64,000 bases of DNA, taken from Kiloniella litopenaei. Its GTDB lineage: Bacteria; Pseudomonadota; Alphaproteobacteria; Kiloniellales; Kiloniellaceae. The stretch covers positions 1 to 64,000 of the forward strand of contig NZ_LANI01000021.1 of assembly GCF_000982415.1 (NCBI RefSeq). The letters run 5' to 3'. Position 1 is the first letter of the stretch; each line of letters opens with the position of its first letter. A model generated the notes under the pieces. The model was not told the origin of the DNA and made no database searches. It saw only the letters and a program-made list of their open reading frames with translations. The translations under genes and the position numbers were made by a program. Below, piece by piece: positions 20,801 to 30,029 of this stretch.

Positions 20801-20889
20801 TCAAACCGCCAGTTTGCTTTACGATGGAAAATGCTGATCAGTTCCTGAAAGAGTTTGATGAGTGCATGGCTTTGGTTAGTCAGGCCTGA
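17857..20889 (+). CDS. Fusion of APH-like kinase, M23 peptidase-like domain and class III aminotransferase/phospho-lyase
   Basis: Three domains in 1010 residues. Residues 1-330 form an aminoglycoside/homoserine/hydroxylysine-type kinase, with [10 protein letters not shown] at about 205 and LIDFGDF as the metal-binding Asp motif. Residues about 400-560 form an M23 (LytM) domain with its zinc motif: HLGID at 437-441 and HVHFQ at 528-532. Residues about 590-1010 form a class III PLP enzyme: [17 protein letters not shown] at about 820, and the PLP Lys at about 850 in [12 protein letters not shown]. Human relatives of the two ends are hydroxylysine kinase and the ethanolamine-phosphate/phosphohydroxylysine phospho-lyases, so phosphorylation followed by PLP-dependent phosphate elimination on an amino alcohol is the likely chemistry. 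There is no signal peptide. ATG at 17857 with AAGG upstream is the start. Substrate unproven. Confidence 0.85.
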   Translation: MSVDQLHVYTIGEAEALFQEFYGLAAKATVLPSERDQNFRMDTTTGESFVLKLYAPETDVCWLDAQDQLLIELANKDSELPLPRMVENNKKTTTFKITDYNGQDRFIRALSWLEGEVWNKAAQNQNLDFKQIGALMGRMDLALKSFMHAGADRTFLWDVAQASAHTAFIDLIEDTVTRDIVASILDKFTKETASALSRLPRQVIHNDANDYNLLVDTQGNINGLIDFGDFIQSHRVCEVAVACAYAMLAQKDPVGRACDVVAGYHKVNPLHEGELAILYDLIRVRLAESSCMAAQQYAANPDNEYLLISQKDVRDLLHKMEQINPKVVHYRLRDVCGFEACAGSRKLEQWLLTNADKIGPICQHDLSPENVLVLDLSPLSVNDEGIPRSAEEATDVIFALMKEAGAAVGVGSYLEDRDVYKGDFFETVDPDEKRTVHLGIDLFLPAYEPLYAPLDGIVRVHNDNTRDYDYGPVVILEHKTDEGQVFYTKYGHLSRTSLELWEDGKTFKKGDVIGYLGPYPENGNWAPHVHFQLLLDLMGMENDVCGVAARSEINVWSSVCPSPNLILGMKTKCQGDVTRSSKSIREERARHLSPNLSLSYAEPLKIVRGEGQYLYTEQGEEYLDMVNNVCHVGHCHPRVVAAATGQMPVLNTNTRYMHDNIVNYARELLATFPDSLEVCFFTNSGSEANDLALRLSQNYTGQRDMLIVDHAYHGNLTSLIDLSPYKFNRKGGKGCPDHVKICPMPDGYRGPVKWDDPDCGEKYADMAIEQLELLQKQGRKPAAFIAESLLGCGGQIVLPDGYLKRVYEAVRRAGGLCIADEVQVGFGRIGSHMWGFELQDVVPDIVTLGKPIGNGHPLGAVITTRAVADAFFNGMEYFNTFGGNPVSCAIGREVLQVIRDERLQHNAEKVGQRILDGLTEMMARYPLIGEVRGRGLFIGVELVSDRKTLEPATAEASKVVNLMKEKNILLSTDGPLDNVVKIKPPVCFTMENADQFLKEFDECMALVSQA

Positions 20890-20916
20890 TCTATTTAAAA
20901 AGGTTTTATGTGTTAG

Positions 20917-20956
20917 CCCAAAGGGACTTGAACAGTTTCAGGTTCTTTTGGGTTTT
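20917..20956 (+). terminator. Probable terminator after the fusion gene
   Basis: CCCAAAGGGAC (20917-20927) can pair with GTTCTTTTGGG (20942-20952) using G.U pairs, followed by TTTT. The stem is imperfect, so confidence is modest. Confidence 0.5.
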
Positions 20957-21018
20957 CGTTTGCTCATTCAGGAGTATAGTGAGTGCTTAATCACAACTGA
21001 AATTGAGTTGATTAAGTT

Positions 21019-21588
21019 ATGCGTGATGGCACGGCGACAAAAAACAAAATCAATCGGGTGGCGATGGAGCTCTTTGCCAAACAGGGGGTGACTGAAACCA
21101 CAACCAAAGATATTGCGGCTGGCGCTGGTATTGCCGAAGGCACAATATATCGTCATTACAAAAGTAAAGATGAATTGGTGAAAAAGCTCTTCCTGTCGCT
21201 TTATGAAGAACAGGGGAATTATCTATGCGACATTGCTGCGTCTGCAAAAGACCCCAAGCAAAAAATTGCTGACATGATTGCCAGATTTTGCCAGCTGTTT
21301 GCAGAGGACAAGGCGCTTTTTACCTTCTTGCTTTTGACACAACATGGTCAGCTAAAAGAAGTCCCGGATGACATGGTGACACCAGTGGTTGTCTTGCGAG
21401 ATTTAATTGCGCAGGGGCAAGACAACGGACGAATAAAGCAAGGCGATCCTGACTTGATGGCGGCAATGGTTCTGGGCGTTGTTGTGCAACCCGCCGTCTT
21501 TCATGTCTATGGTCGCCTGACCCAGGATTATAAAAGCTTCACGCAAGATCTAACCGAAGCAGCGTGGGGTGTTCTTGGTCTTGACTAA
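21019..21588 (+). CDS. TetR/AcrR-family transcriptional regulator
   Basis: A 189-residue TetR-type repressor. The helix-turn-helix is clear: AMELFAKQGVTETTTKDIAA, then GIAEGTIYRHYKSKDELVKK. The ligand domain is the plain AcrR-like helical kind. It lies 129 bp after the fusion gene on the same strand and is convergent with an EamA exporter. The target is not obvious, because neither neighbour shares a divergent promoter with it. Confidence 0.88.
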   Translation: MRDGTATKNKINRVAMELFAKQGVTETTTKDIAAGAGIAEGTIYRHYKSKDELVKKLFLSLYEEQGNYLCDIAASAKDPKQKIADMIARFCQLFAEDKALFTFLLLTQHGQLKEVPDDMVTPVVVLRDLIAQGQDNGRIKQGDPDLMAAMVLGVVVQPAVFHVYGRLTQDYKSFTQDLTEAAWGVLGLD

Positions 21589-21613
21589 GGTTGCTTTTGC
21601 TTTCTTGACCTGA

Positions 21614-22510
21614 TCAGATTTGCTGTTGTCTTTTTGTCCCAGGTGACCATTTTGAAAAGACGATCAGATTTCCGCCGAGTGCCAATAAAACACCCAGAAC
21701 TGACGTCTCTGTCCAGATATAGCCTTCGAAAAGGGTTGAGAGTGACAGGGCGACAATCGGAAAAAGAACTGTTGAATAGGCTGCTTTTTCCGCACCGATC
21801 TTGCCAATGAGTTTAAGATACATGGCGAAACCAATGACGGTTCCAGGGATGGCGAGATAAAAAAGAGATCCCAGATATTTGTATGAATTTTCCACATCAA
21901 ATGAGAAGCCTTGAAGCAGGCACCAAAGCCCGAGTGTTATGCTGCCATAAACCAGTGCATAGGAATTCGAGACAAGGACATGGCGTCCCGCTTTTTGTTG
22001 ATGCTGTGAGACCAGGTTACCAAGAGAGAAACAATAGGTTCCGGCAAGGGACAGAAGTAAGCCCAACAGGCCGGTATTTGCCCAGTTGCCAAGTTGAATA
22101 TCTTCCCAGAAGAGGGCGCAAACTCCTAAAACACCAAGGCATGCACCAATCAAGGGTCTTGGTGTTGGCGTTTTTTGCTGAAAAACAGAGGCATTAATCA
22201 TATTGAATATACTTGCCAGGGAAAAAACAACAGCGATCAGCCCGCTGGGCAAGTATTTGGCGGCGTTATAAAAGAAGATGAAATTTAGACAAAAAAGAAA
22301 CCAGCCTTGTAGAACAAACCACTTATGCTGCCTGATGGGAACCCATGTGAGTTTTCCTATAGCCAACATAAAAAGAATTTGTGTCAATGCCGCCAAAGAA
22401 AATCGATAAAAAGCGGACACTTCGACCTGTACAGTGCCGACCTGAAAAGCAATTGCCAGCCAGGTTGTTCCCCAAATGAGGACTGTTCCGATATAAAGCA
22501 GGATATTCAC
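21614..22510 (-). CDS. EamA/DMT-family transporter
   Basis: A ten-helix metabolite exporter with two EamA repeats. It opens YIGTVLIWGTTWLAIAFQVG and has LPSGLIAVVFSLASIFNMIN in the first repeat and GTVIGFAMYLKLIGKIGAEK in the second. At 298 residues it has the full family length. It is divergent from the AraC-family gene at 22673, about 160 bp away, so that regulator probably controls it. The substrate, perhaps an amino acid, cannot be read from sequence. Confidence 0.87.
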   Translation of the reverse strand: MNILLYIGTVLIWGTTWLAIAFQVGTVQVEVSAFYRFSLAALTQILFMLAIGKLTWVPIRQHKWFVLQGWFLFCLNFIFFYNAAKYLPSGLIAVVFSLASIFNMINASVFQQKTPTPRPLIGACLGVLGVCALFWEDIQLGNWANTGLLGLLLSLAGTYCFSLGNLVSQHQQKAGRHVLVSNSYALVYGSITLGLWCLLQGFSFDVENSYKYLGSLFYLAIPGTVIGFAMYLKLIGKIGAEKAAYSTVLFPIVALSLSTLFEGYIWTETSVLGVLLALGGNLIVFSKWSPGTKRQQQI

Positions 22511-22672
22511 GGGATGCCTAAATAGTTTTCTGTTGAAAGAAGCTTAAAGTCATAACGGCGGGAAGCCATGCTGTATATCAGTTTTGTGTGCTTTTTTCAT
22601 ATTCTTGCGGTTAAGTGAAGGCAGATGCCTTCTCAAAAGAGGATAAGCGGGCTAGATTAATAGAAATTTGTT

Positions 22673-23560
22673 TTGGCGAAGATGATGCGGCCTGAAGAAC
22701 TGTATATATATAAAACCCTGAAAGAAGTGGGTGCGCAATCCAGTCAGACGCTTGATGTTGGATCAGGATTGTCTTTGTCTGCATGGCACAATGATGGCGG
22801 CTATGCTGTATATGAGAAAGCAAGCCATCACACGCTTAGTTATTATCTGCAGGGTGGCAAGGGCACACGGCGCCATAATGGAGAGCGCTCACTGGGAAAG
22901 GGCCATCCCGGTGCTGTTTGTATTATGCCTGCGGGTGTCCGTTCTGAATGGAGTATTGAAGCCCCTTTTAGGTTTATGCACCTCTATTTTGATCAGGCAG
23001 AGTTCGATAGGATTGCGCTGGAAAGTTATGACATTGATCCAAATTTGGTCGAGTTGGAAGATATTACATTTCAAAGTGATCCTGTTATTGAGCAGCTGTT
23101 TCGCCAGGTTATTTTGCCTTTGGATTGGCAGAACCCTGCGGATAAAATGAGTCTGTCTCATGCTGGTCAGCTTTTGATACAACATCTCTTTCGCCACTAT
23201 AGTAATAAAAATGTCGAACCGACGCTTGCACGGGGCGGATTGTCACCTTTTGTAACGAAAAGGGTAAAGGATTATATCGAAGAGGCTCTGGATCAAGGAC
23301 TGGTCATTGAAGATCTGGCCGCGGTTGCAGAGTTGAGCCCTTTTCACTTTACGCGTATGTTTCAATTGACAATGGGGCTTAGCCCGCATCAGTACGTTTT
23401 GTCGCGGCGCGTGCAACGGGCCAAAGATTTATTGGGTGACACTTATAATACGTTGGGGGCAATTGCGCTTCAGTGTGGGTTTAGCAGTCAAAGCCATCTG
23501 ACAACACGCTTCCGCCGGGCAACGGGTTTGACACCGAGTAAATTCCGACAGCTATCTTAA
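22673..23560 (+). CDS. AraC-family transcriptional regulator
   Basis: Residues about 20-170 form a cupin-like AraC_binding sensor. Residues about 195-295 carry the double helix-turn-helix: VIEDLAAVAELSPFHFTRMF, then GLSPHQYVLSRRVQRAKDLL, and CGFSSQSHLTTRFRRATGLT. The frame starts with TTG at 22673; the ATGs at 22682 and 22685 are equally possible starts. It lies divergent from the EamA exporter, the natural regulon, and 115 bp upstream of a flavin reductase gene on its own strand. Confidence 0.88.
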   Translation: MAKMMRPEELYIYKTLKEVGAQSSQTLDVGSGLSLSAWHNDGGYAVYEKASHHTLSYYLQGGKGTRRHNGERSLGKGHPGAVCIMPAGVRSEWSIEAPFRFMHLYFDQAEFDRIALESYDIDPNLVELEDITFQSDPVIEQLFRQVILPLDWQNPADKMSLSHAGQLLIQHLFRHYSNKNVEPTLARGGLSPFVTKRVKDYIEEALDQGLVIEDLAAVAELSPFHFTRMFQLTMGLSPHQYVLSRRVQRAKDLLGDTYNTLGAIALQCGFSSQSHLTTRFRRATGLTPSKFRQLS

Positions 23561-23675
23561 GAATTTTATCTGGCTTAAAATTTACCTGATTTTGTTAATC
23601 TCTCTGGGTTCAGAGCTCTGCCCATGTTATGGCATATTTTGCCGATAACATTCTTAACCTACAGAGGGAAACAAG

Positions 23676-24269
23676 ATGGCTTTGCCGGAAGATCAAAACA
23701 AGCCTTTTCATATTGTGGCTGTGGTCGGAAGTTTACGAAAAGATTCTTATAATCGTGCCTTGTTGAAAGAAGCGATTGCGGCAGCACCGGAAGGTGTGAC
23801 CATCGAGTTTTTTGATCAACTGGCTGATATGCCGTTTTTTAATCAAGATCTGGAAGATATCGAGACGCCAGCAGTGGCGCTGGCCTTTAAGGAGGCAATT
23901 CGTCAGGCTGATGGGCTGCTTGTTGTGACGCCAGAATATAACAGTGGTTTACCCGCCGTTTTGAAGAATGCCATTGATTGGACTTCGCGCGGGGCACCGT
24001 CTGTTTTCAAAAATCTTGCCGTTGGTATTATGGGAACCAGCCCGGGGGCCTTGGGGACATCCAAAGTACAGCAGCAGTTGAAACAAAGTCTTTCTGGTCT
24101 GGGCGCCTATCCACTAGCGGCACCTGATTTTGTCTTACCACTTTACAAAAATCAATTTGATGATGAGATGAAACTTAGTGATCCGAAAACGGTGACACGT
24201 ATAACCAATTATCTGAACCGCTTAAGAGAATTGGGACTTTGTTTAAATACTATTCGCCATCCAGCATAA
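23676..24269 (+). CDS. NADPH-dependent FMN reductase
   Basis: A flavodoxin-fold oxidoreductase of 197 residues. VVGSLRKDSYNRALLKE is the phosphate-binding loop for FMN, and VTPEYNSGLPAVLKNAIDW is the second flavin-contact motif (PEYN). The GTSPGALGTSKVQQQLKQ region is also standard for the YieF/ChrR/azoreductase-like group. Such enzymes reduce FMN, quinones, chromate or azo compounds. The start has AGAGGG upstream. A GntR regulator follows after 95 bp and might be linked, but no clear operon evidence exists. Confidence 0.88.
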   Translation: MALPEDQNKPFHIVAVVGSLRKDSYNRALLKEAIAAAPEGVTIEFFDQLADMPFFNQDLEDIETPAVALAFKEAIRQADGLLVVTPEYNSGLPAVLKNAIDWTSRGAPSVFKNLAVGIMGTSPGALGTSKVQQQLKQSLSGLGAYPLAAPDFVLPLYKNQFDDEMKLSDPKTVTRITNYLNRLRELGLCLNTIRHPA

Positions 24270-24364
24270 TTGCCCTGGAATATGATGTCGAGAAACCGGG
24301 GGAGTAATTAAATCATCTCTTGTCGATCTCTCTCCTTAGAAAATATTAATCGAAAGGTCGTGGC

Positions 24365-25012
24365 GTGCCCGTAACAGGTTTGGGAATGAGCGACGCGATT
24401 GCGTTGCAACTACGGAATGATATCCTGCGAGGAGAAATTTCTGGCGGTGAGCGTTTGCGTCAGGATCATATTGCCGAGCGCTTTGGAGCTAGTCACGTGC
24501 CTGTGCGTGAGGCCTTGCAGAAATTGGGTGCAGAAGGGTTGGTGCTTTTTCAGCCTCGACGTGGTGCGATGGTTGCGCCCTTGACCATGGAAGATGCCCA
24601 GGAAATCACGGACATGCGTGTTGAGCTGGAATGTCTGGCTCTTAATAAAGCCATGACTTTGTTTCCTGTAGCTGATTATGAAAGCGCCCAACAAGCTATT
24701 TTAAAGGGGAACCAATCTGAAGATCTTGATCAGCTCATGATAGCTAATTGGGATTTTCATCGATCTATTTATGCAGTGGAAAAACAACCCAGACTTATGA
24801 AGTCTCTTGATGAGTTGTGGTTGCATAATGAACGTTATCAAAGGCTTGTTTTTGAAACGATTCCCTATAAGCTGAAATCTCAACAGGAACATGCCGATAT
24901 TTTAACCGCGGTCGAAGCGGGTGAGCGTGATCAAGCCGTAGATTTACTCGCAAAGCATATCACCGAAGGCGGGGTTATGATGACGCAAATTTTGGGTGAT
25001 CGTTTATCCTGA
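24365..25012 (+). CDS. GntR-family (FCD) transcriptional regulator
   Basis: A 215-residue FadR/FCD-type regulator. The winged helix covers residues 10-75 (RLRQDHIAERFGASHVPVRE, then LVLFQPRRGAMVAPLT). The FCD effector domain follows, with ITDMRVELECLALNKAM and a HADILTAVEAGERDQAVDLL end carrying a metal-binding His. FCD regulators sense small organic acids. The start is a GTG at 24365. The target is unknown. Confidence 0.88.
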   Translation: MPVTGLGMSDAIALQLRNDILRGEISGGERLRQDHIAERFGASHVPVREALQKLGAEGLVLFQPRRGAMVAPLTMEDAQEITDMRVELECLALNKAMTLFPVADYESAQQAILKGNQSEDLDQLMIANWDFHRSIYAVEKQPRLMKSLDELWLHNERYQRLVFETIPYKLKSQQEHADILTAVEAGERDQAVDLLAKHITEGGVMMTQILGDRLS

Positions 25013-25181
25013 TCTTTGTTGGTATAACATTTCTCTGTACTGATAGTTTCTCTGGGCTGGAAAGTTTATGCCTTAAGTGCTAGGCCTGAAAGACGTGTAG
25101 AGGTATAAGCACATAATATGGACATAATATTAGTGCATTTCACTTAAATCATATTCCAGAGTTTCATAAAAAGGTTCTCCC

Positions 25182-25748
25182 GTGTCGTTTCAAAATTATT
25201 GCCAGACTGTTGTAAAAAACTTTGAAGCCCTCAGCGTTTTGGGGGATGTCATGGATGAAGCTGCTGATATCTGGGTACAGGCACTTAAGCGCGGCAATAA
25301 GATTATCTTTTGTGGAAATGGGGGATCCGCTTCTGATTCCCAGCATCTGGCGGCTGAATTGGTTGGGCGTTATATTATTGAACGTGATTCTCTTCCTTCG
25401 ATTGCCTTGACCGTAGATACCTCTGCCTTGACGGCGATTGCAAATGACTATGGATATGAGCAGGTCTTTGCGCGTCAGTTAAGCGGTCTGGGTAAAGAGG
25501 GCGATGTTTTTGTTGGTATTACGACCAGTGGCAACAGTGGCAATATTATTGCTGCTGTTGATGTTGCAAAGAAGATGGGAATTACAGTGATGGGGCTCAC
25601 CGGGCAAGATGGTGGCAAACTCGCTGAACTCTGTGATCTCTGTATCAAGGTGCCATCGGATACAACAAACCATATTCAGGAAATGCATATTGCCGTCGGC
25701 CATTATATCTGTGGCGTGACCGAAATCAGATTACGGGATGAACAATAA
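25182..25748 (+). CDS. gmhA: Sedoheptulose 7-phosphate isomerase
   Basis: GmhA converts sedoheptulose 7-phosphate to D-glycero-manno-heptose 7-phosphate, the first step of ADP-heptose synthesis for lipopolysaccharide inner core. The SIS-domain motifs are clear: FCGNGGSASDSQHLAAELVG (with the active-site Ser, His and Glu), TSALTAIANDYGYEQVFARQ, and the end TNHIQEMHIAVGHYICG with the second catalytic Glu/His. At 188 residues it has normal length. It starts with GTG. The next pathway enzyme, gmhB, lies opposite and convergent. Confidence 0.93.
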   Translation: MSFQNYCQTVVKNFEALSVLGDVMDEAADIWVQALKRGNKIIFCGNGGSASDSQHLAAELVGRYIIERDSLPSIALTVDTSALTAIANDYGYEQVFARQLSGLGKEGDVFVGITTSGNSGNIIAAVDVAKKMGITVMGLTGQDGGKLAELCDLCIKVPSDTTNHIQEMHIAVGHYICGVTEIRLRDEQ

Positions 25749-25838
25749 TCACAGGTTTATCCTGTTTTATGATTGCTGTTAATACTTTCTCTTGGCCTTC
25801 GGTTGGCTCTTGACCATCGATTGGCGCGTCCAGAAAAC

Positions 25839-26534
25839 TTAAGACACAAACAACGGCAGATTTTGCGCAGCTTTGATCGATTCCGCATCCTGAATTCGAT
25901 AGGTCGGGCTGGATAATTGTCTTGCGAGGGTGACTTCCCCCGCACGAGAACCATGCCCGGTCAAGACGTGTAAGCCGCCAGCCAGCCCGGCTTTTTTCCC
26001 CGCCTCAAGATCTGAAGCTCTGTCACCGACAATCCATGATTTCTCCATGTTGATTGAAAACATGGTGCTGGCCCGCAGAAGCATGCCTGCATTGGGTTTC
26101 CTTGCTTCGTGGTCAGGGTGTCCGCCCCATGGGGTATCCCCTTTTTGGTGAAAGGGACAGGCGTAGACCGCATCTACATAGGAGCCTTTGGCCTTAAGTT
26201 GTTCATGCATCTTGTCTTGCACGGCCTGAAAATCCTGCCACCCAAAATACCCATACGCAATTCCCGCCTGATTTGTGATGATGATCACCGGTATGTTTTG
26301 TTGATTGGCGGCTATGATTGTTTCGGCTGCTCCGGGAATAAGCTCGACATCATTCGGGTTTTGAAGGTAATTCACTTCTTTGACGATAACACCATCACGA
26401 TCCAGAAAGAGAGCTGGCCTGTTTTCTGACAAAATGTGGCTTTTGACATTTCTCTTTTCACACCAGATACCATCTTGCTGAATAGAAGGCATTGTTGTGT
26501 AAGGAAAACCGGGATCGTGAAAGAGCGTTTGCAT
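25839..26534 (-). CDS. gmhB: D-glycero-beta-D-manno-heptose 1,7-bisphosphate 7-phosphatase
   Basis: A HAD-family phosphatase of the GmhB/HisB-N type. ALFLDRDGVIVKEVNYLQNP holds the nucleophile Asp. IITNQAGIAYGYF is motif II, and ACPFHQKGDTPW with a nearby HPDHEARKPNAGML supplies the zinc-loop residues and Lys. SWIVGDRASDLEAGKKAGL is the final acidic motif. The Met at 26492 is an alternative start giving 217 residues; both are longer at the N-terminus than usual. With gmhA it points to heptose-containing lipopolysaccharide. It is on the opposite strand, so the two are not one operon. Confidence 0.9.
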   Translation of the reverse strand: MQTLFHDPGFPYTTMPSIQQDGIWCEKRNVKSHILSENRPALFLDRDGVIVKEVNYLQNPNDVELIPGAAETIIAANQQNIPVIIITNQAGIAYGYFGWQDFQAVQDKMHEQLKAKGSYVDAVYACPFHQKGDTPWGGHPDHEARKPNAGMLLRASTMFSINMEKSWIVGDRASDLEAGKKAGLAGGLHVLTGHGSRAGEVTLARQLSSPTYRIQDAESIKAAQNLPLFVS

Positions 26535-26819
26535 GTGTCTTATTTCATTTATGAAGCAATAAGAGAATATATACCCTGTCTATCTTGTTGATAACAGATA
26601 CTCAAATTTATTAATAAAAATACATTTGTTTTGTGTTGTTTGGTGTTTTTTCTTTTCTGGTTAAATGAAGAATCAGTAAGAAAAGTTTGTTAATTTATTG
26701 AAATATATAAAATATTTATAACTTAATTAATAACATATAATTAGTGTGCAATATTAAAAAATATCTTTTATTGTTGTTAAATTGAGTGTAGTACCTATTT
26801 TACATATCAGTTGAGCATG

Positions 26820-26843
26820 ATTTTTCACTATTTACTGAAAAAT
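26820..26843. promoter_or_regulatory. Inverted repeat upstream of cysD
   Basis: ATTTTTCA (26820-26827) and TGAAAAAT (26836-26843) are exact reverse complements with an 8-bp spacer. A related single element, GATTTTCAG, occurs about 30 bp further on. It lies just upstream of the likely cysD promoter, so it may be an operator for sulfur control. No regulator is assigned. Confidence 0.4.
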
Positions 26844-26879
26844 TGTGTTTAATGGGTGGCCCTGATTTTCAGTTAAAAC

Positions 26880-26908
26880 TTGACATCTGTTGAGTTTATG
26901 GCTGCTTT
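26880..26908 (+). promoter_or_regulatory. Possible sigma-70 type promoter of cysD
   Basis: A perfect TTGACA lies at 26880-26885. Possible -10 elements are weak: TGCTTT at 26903 with 17-bp spacing, or GTTTAT slightly earlier. This places the start about 45 bp before the cysD GTG. It needs experimental mapping. Confidence 0.4.
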
Positions 26909-26962
26909 GGGGCTGATTTTTTTGTATTTTACCTGCTTGATAGCAGTATTTCGGAGGAAACG

Positions 26963-27871
26963 GTGAGCGACCCGTATCTGACACACTTAAAACAGCTGGA
27001 AGCTGAAAGCATCCATATCATTCGTGAGGTAGCGGCAGAGTTTCGTAACCCAGTGATGCTCTATTCCATCGGTAAGGATTCTGCCGTTATGCTGCATCTT
27101 GCGCGTAAGGCTTTTTATCCGTCAAAACCTCCTTTTCCCCTGATGCATATCGACACCACATGGAAATTCAGGGAGATGATTGCATTCCGCGACAAAATGG
27201 CTGCGGAATACGGGTTTGATCTTATCGTTTATACCAATGAGGAAGGACGAGAGAAGGGGATGAACCCCTTTGATCATGGCTCCGCTCTTTATACCGATGT
27301 GATGAAAACCGAAGCTCTGAAACAAGCGTTGGATAAATACAAGTTTGATGCTGCTTTTGGGGGCGCGCGCCGGGACGAAGAAAAGTCCCGTGCTAAAGAA
27401 CGCGTGTTCTCTTTCCGGTCAGAGAACCATCGCTGGGATCCGAAAAATCAGCGTCCGGAACTGTGGAATATTTATAATGCCCGTGTGAAACCGGGGGAAA
27501 GTATTCGTGCCTTCCCGATATCCAACTGGACCGAGTTGGATATCTGGCAATACATCTATCGTGAAAACATTCCGATCGTGCCGCTTTATTATTCTGCTGA
27601 ACGTCCTGTTGTTGAGCGCGATGGTGCTTTGATCATGGTTGATGATGATCGTATGCCACTTAAGCCCGGTGAAACACCGGAAATGAAATCTGTTCGGTTT
27701 AGAACGCTTGGGTGCTACCCACTTACAGGCGCGGTTGAATCAGAAGCCGCGACACTGCCGGACATTATTCAGGAAATGTTGCTGACAACGACGTCAGAAC
27801 GCCAGGGGCGTGTCATCGATCACGATCAGGCGGGGTCAATGGAAAAGAAAAAGCAGGAGGGCTACTTCTAA
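26963..27871 (+). CDS. cysD: Sulfate adenylyltransferase subunit 2
   Basis: CysD is the PP-loop ATP pyrophosphatase subunit that adenylates sulfate to APS with the GTPase subunit CysN. Key regions are [20 protein letters not shown] (PP-loop SxGKDS), [20 protein letters not shown], and [20 protein letters not shown]. It ends [20 protein letters not shown]. The length of 302 residues is standard. The start is a GTG behind a strong GGAGG, and the stop overlaps the cysNC ATG by one base, so the two subunits are translationally coupled. Confidence 0.96.
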   Translation: MSDPYLTHLKQLEAESIHIIREVAAEFRNPVMLYSIGKDSAVMLHLARKAFYPSKPPFPLMHIDTTWKFREMIAFRDKMAAEYGFDLIVYTNEEGREKGMNPFDHGSALYTDVMKTEALKQALDKYKFDAAFGGARRDEEKSRAKERVFSFRSENHRWDPKNQRPELWNIYNARVKPGESIRAFPISNWTELDIWQYIYRENIPIVPLYYSAERPVVERDGALIMVDDDRMPLKPGETPEMKSVRFRTLGCYPLTGAVESEAATLPDIIQEMLLTTTSERQGRVIDHDQAGSMEKKKQEGYF

Positions 27872-29769
27872 TGGCCCACAAAGATACCCTTATTTCTGAA
27901 GATATTCTCGCCTATCTAAAGGCACAGGAAGAAAAAAGCCTGTTGAGGTTTATTACCTGTGGTTCTGTAGATGATGGGAAATCAACACTTATTGGTCGCT
28001 TGCTTTATGATTCAAAGCTGATCTTTGAAGACCAGTTAACAGCGCTTGAAAGTGATAGCAAAAAAGTTGGCACGACAGGCGAAGATATTGATCTTGCCCT
28101 TTTGGTTGATGGACTTCAGGCCGAGCGCGAGCAGGGCATTACGATTGATGTTGCCTATCGTTTTTTCTCTACGGACAAGCGCAAATTTATTGTCGCGGAT
28201 ACACCGGGTCATGAACAGTATACCCGGAACATGGCAACGGGCGCATCGGGGGCAGAGCTTGCGCTGATCCTGGTTGATGCCCGCAAGGGTGTTCTGACCC
28301 AGACGAGACGTCACAGCTATATTGTGTCCCAGCTTGGCATTAAGAATGTTGTGCTGGTGGTCAATAAAATGGATCTGGTTGACTATTCTCAGGACAGATA
28401 CAACGAAGTTGTTGAAGAGTATCTGGCCTTTGCCGAAAAGCTGGATATTCCAAACATTATCACCACACCAATCTCTGCGCTTAAGGGCGAGAACGTTATT
28501 GAGCCTAGCGCCGAGATGGATTGGTACAAGGGCCCAACATTACTTGGTCACCTGGAAACTGTTGATGTTACTACGGATATAACCGAGACAGCTTTCCGGA
28601 TGCCTGTGCAATGGGTGAACCGCCCCAACCTTGATTTCCGTGGTTTTAGCGGAACGATTGCATCCGGACGTATCAAGCCGGGGGACGACATCGCCGTTTC
28701 TCCGTCAGGTAAAACATCCAAAGTTGACAGGATCGTTACCTTTGATGGTGATTTGGACGAGGCGATCGCGGGGCAAGCGGTTACTATTACCTTGCAGGAC
28801 GAAATTGATATCAGCCGGGGGGATGTTCTGTCCAAAGCTGATGAAGTTCCGGAATTGAGTGATCAGTTAAGGGCACATATTCTATGGATGCAGGAAGATG
28901 CTTTGTTGCCCGGACGTCCCTATCTGTTGAAGACAGCGGCAACGACTGTTCCTGTCGTGATTTCTGATCTTCATCACAAGGTAAATGTGAATACCTTGGA
29001 AGAACAGGCAGGGAAAACACTGGAACTGAATGAGGTTGGTGTCTGTAACCTTGCTTTGGATCGGGCTATTCCCTTTGATGCCTATAAAGATAACCGGGAA
29101 ACAGGTTCTTTCATTCTGATTGATCGCTATACCAACGCCACAGTTGGTGCTGGTATGATTGACTTCGGATTGCGCCGCGCAAGTAATATTGTCTGGCAGG
29201 AACTGGATGTTAACAAGGGTAATCGAGCCGAGCAGAAGGGGCAAAAACCCTGTGTTCTTTGGTTTACCGGTTTGTCCGGGGCAGGTAAGTCAACCGTGGC
29301 CAATCTGGTTGAAAAGAAGCTTTTTGCCGAAGGCCGACACACATACACGCTGGATGGGGATAATGTACGTCATGGTTTGAACAAGGATCTTGGCTTTACA
29401 GATGCTGACCGTGTTGAAAACATTCGCCGTGTCTCTGAGACCGCAAGTCTGTTTGTCGATGCCGGATTGATTGTTCTTGTGTCCTTTATTTCTCCCTTTA
29501 GAAGCGAACGTCGTATGGCACGCGAACTGATGGGCGAAAGCGAGTTTCTCGAAGTCTTTGTGGACACGCCATTGGAAGTCTGTGAAGAACGCGATCCAAA
29601 GGGCCTTTACAAGAAAGCACGCGCCGGAGACATCAAAAACTTCACGGGTATTGATTCTGCTTATGAAGCCCCCGTGAATGCCGAGATTGTTTTGGAGGGC
29701 GGTAGCGCAGAGCCAGAGGTCTTGGCTGATCAGGTTATTGCTCAACTCAAAGAGCGTGGGTTTATATAA
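27871..29769 (+). CDS. cysNC: Bifunctional sulfate adenylyltransferase subunit 1 / APS kinase
   Basis: A fused CysN-CysC. Residues about 20-440 form the EF-Tu-like GTPase that drives APS formation: [20 protein letters not shown] (G1), [11 protein letters not shown] (G3) and NKMDLVD (G4), followed by two beta-barrel domains. Residues about 455-632 form APS kinase, with its own P-loop [18 protein letters not shown] near 467 and [16 protein letters not shown], which binds APS. The product is PAPS for sulfation or reduction. The fused form is common in Alphaproteobacteria. No PAPS reductase genes are in the window. A strong terminator follows. Confidence 0.96.
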   Translation: MAHKDTLISEDILAYLKAQEEKSLLRFITCGSVDDGKSTLIGRLLYDSKLIFEDQLTALESDSKKVGTTGEDIDLALLVDGLQAEREQGITIDVAYRFFSTDKRKFIVADTPGHEQYTRNMATGASGAELALILVDARKGVLTQTRRHSYIVSQLGIKNVVLVVNKMDLVDYSQDRYNEVVEEYLAFAEKLDIPNIITTPISALKGENVIEPSAEMDWYKGPTLLGHLETVDVTTDITETAFRMPVQWVNRPNLDFRGFSGTIASGRIKPGDDIAVSPSGKTSKVDRIVTFDGDLDEAIAGQAVTITLQDEIDISRGDVLSKADEVPELSDQLRAHILWMQEDALLPGRPYLLKTAATTVPVVISDLHHKVNVNTLEEQAGKTLELNEVGVCNLALDRAIPFDAYKDNRETGSFILIDRYTNATVGAGMIDFGLRRASNIVWQELDVNKGNRAEQKGQKPCVLWFTGLSGAGKSTVANLVEKKLFAEGRHTYTLDGDNVRHGLNKDLGFTDADRVENIRRVSETASLFVDAGLIVLVSFISPFRSERRMARELMGESEFLEVFVDTPLEVCEERDPKGLYKKARAGDIKNFTGIDSAYEAPVNAEIVLEGGSAEPEVLADQVIAQLKERGFI

Positions 29770-29791
29770 AACAAACCTTGTTTGCTATTAG

Positions 29792-29825
29792 AAAAGGGGT
29801 TGGTGATTTTACCAACCCCTTTTTT
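29792..29825 (+). terminator. Rho-independent terminator of cysD-cysNC
   Basis: A perfect stem (AAAAGGGGTTGGT at 29792-29804 with its complement from 29811) has a 6-base loop and ends in six T residues. The next gene begins 205 bp later, so this closes the sulfate-activation operon. Confidence 0.9.
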
Positions 29826-30029
29826 ATGCCTTAATTTTGCGCGAAAGTAAGTAATATTAATACTACCTTAGCCCGTATTGTGGTTTACTTAAGCATGAGA
29901 GGATTGAGATAATGTGTTTCTTGATCTCTGAATTGTGATTTTCAGGTGAGGATGTTCGTACACAGATAATTATTATGAAGCCGCATTCTAATCTAGCAGG
30001 ATTTTGCGGGTAATGGCTTAGGTGGGGAG

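Larger units (their letters stand above)
26535..26962. other. AT-rich intergenic region upstream of cysD
   Basis: About 428 bp, visibly much more AT-rich than the surroundings in its first 280 bp (long A/T runs around 26600-26780). No open frame with a ribosome site or known domain. It must hold the gmhB and cysD promoters and contains an inverted repeat at 26820 and a possible promoter at 26880. Confidence 0.6.

Noticed and set aside
26535-26962. AT-rich gap as a mobile-element remnant
   Set aside because: No terminal repeats, target duplication or transposase fragment visible.
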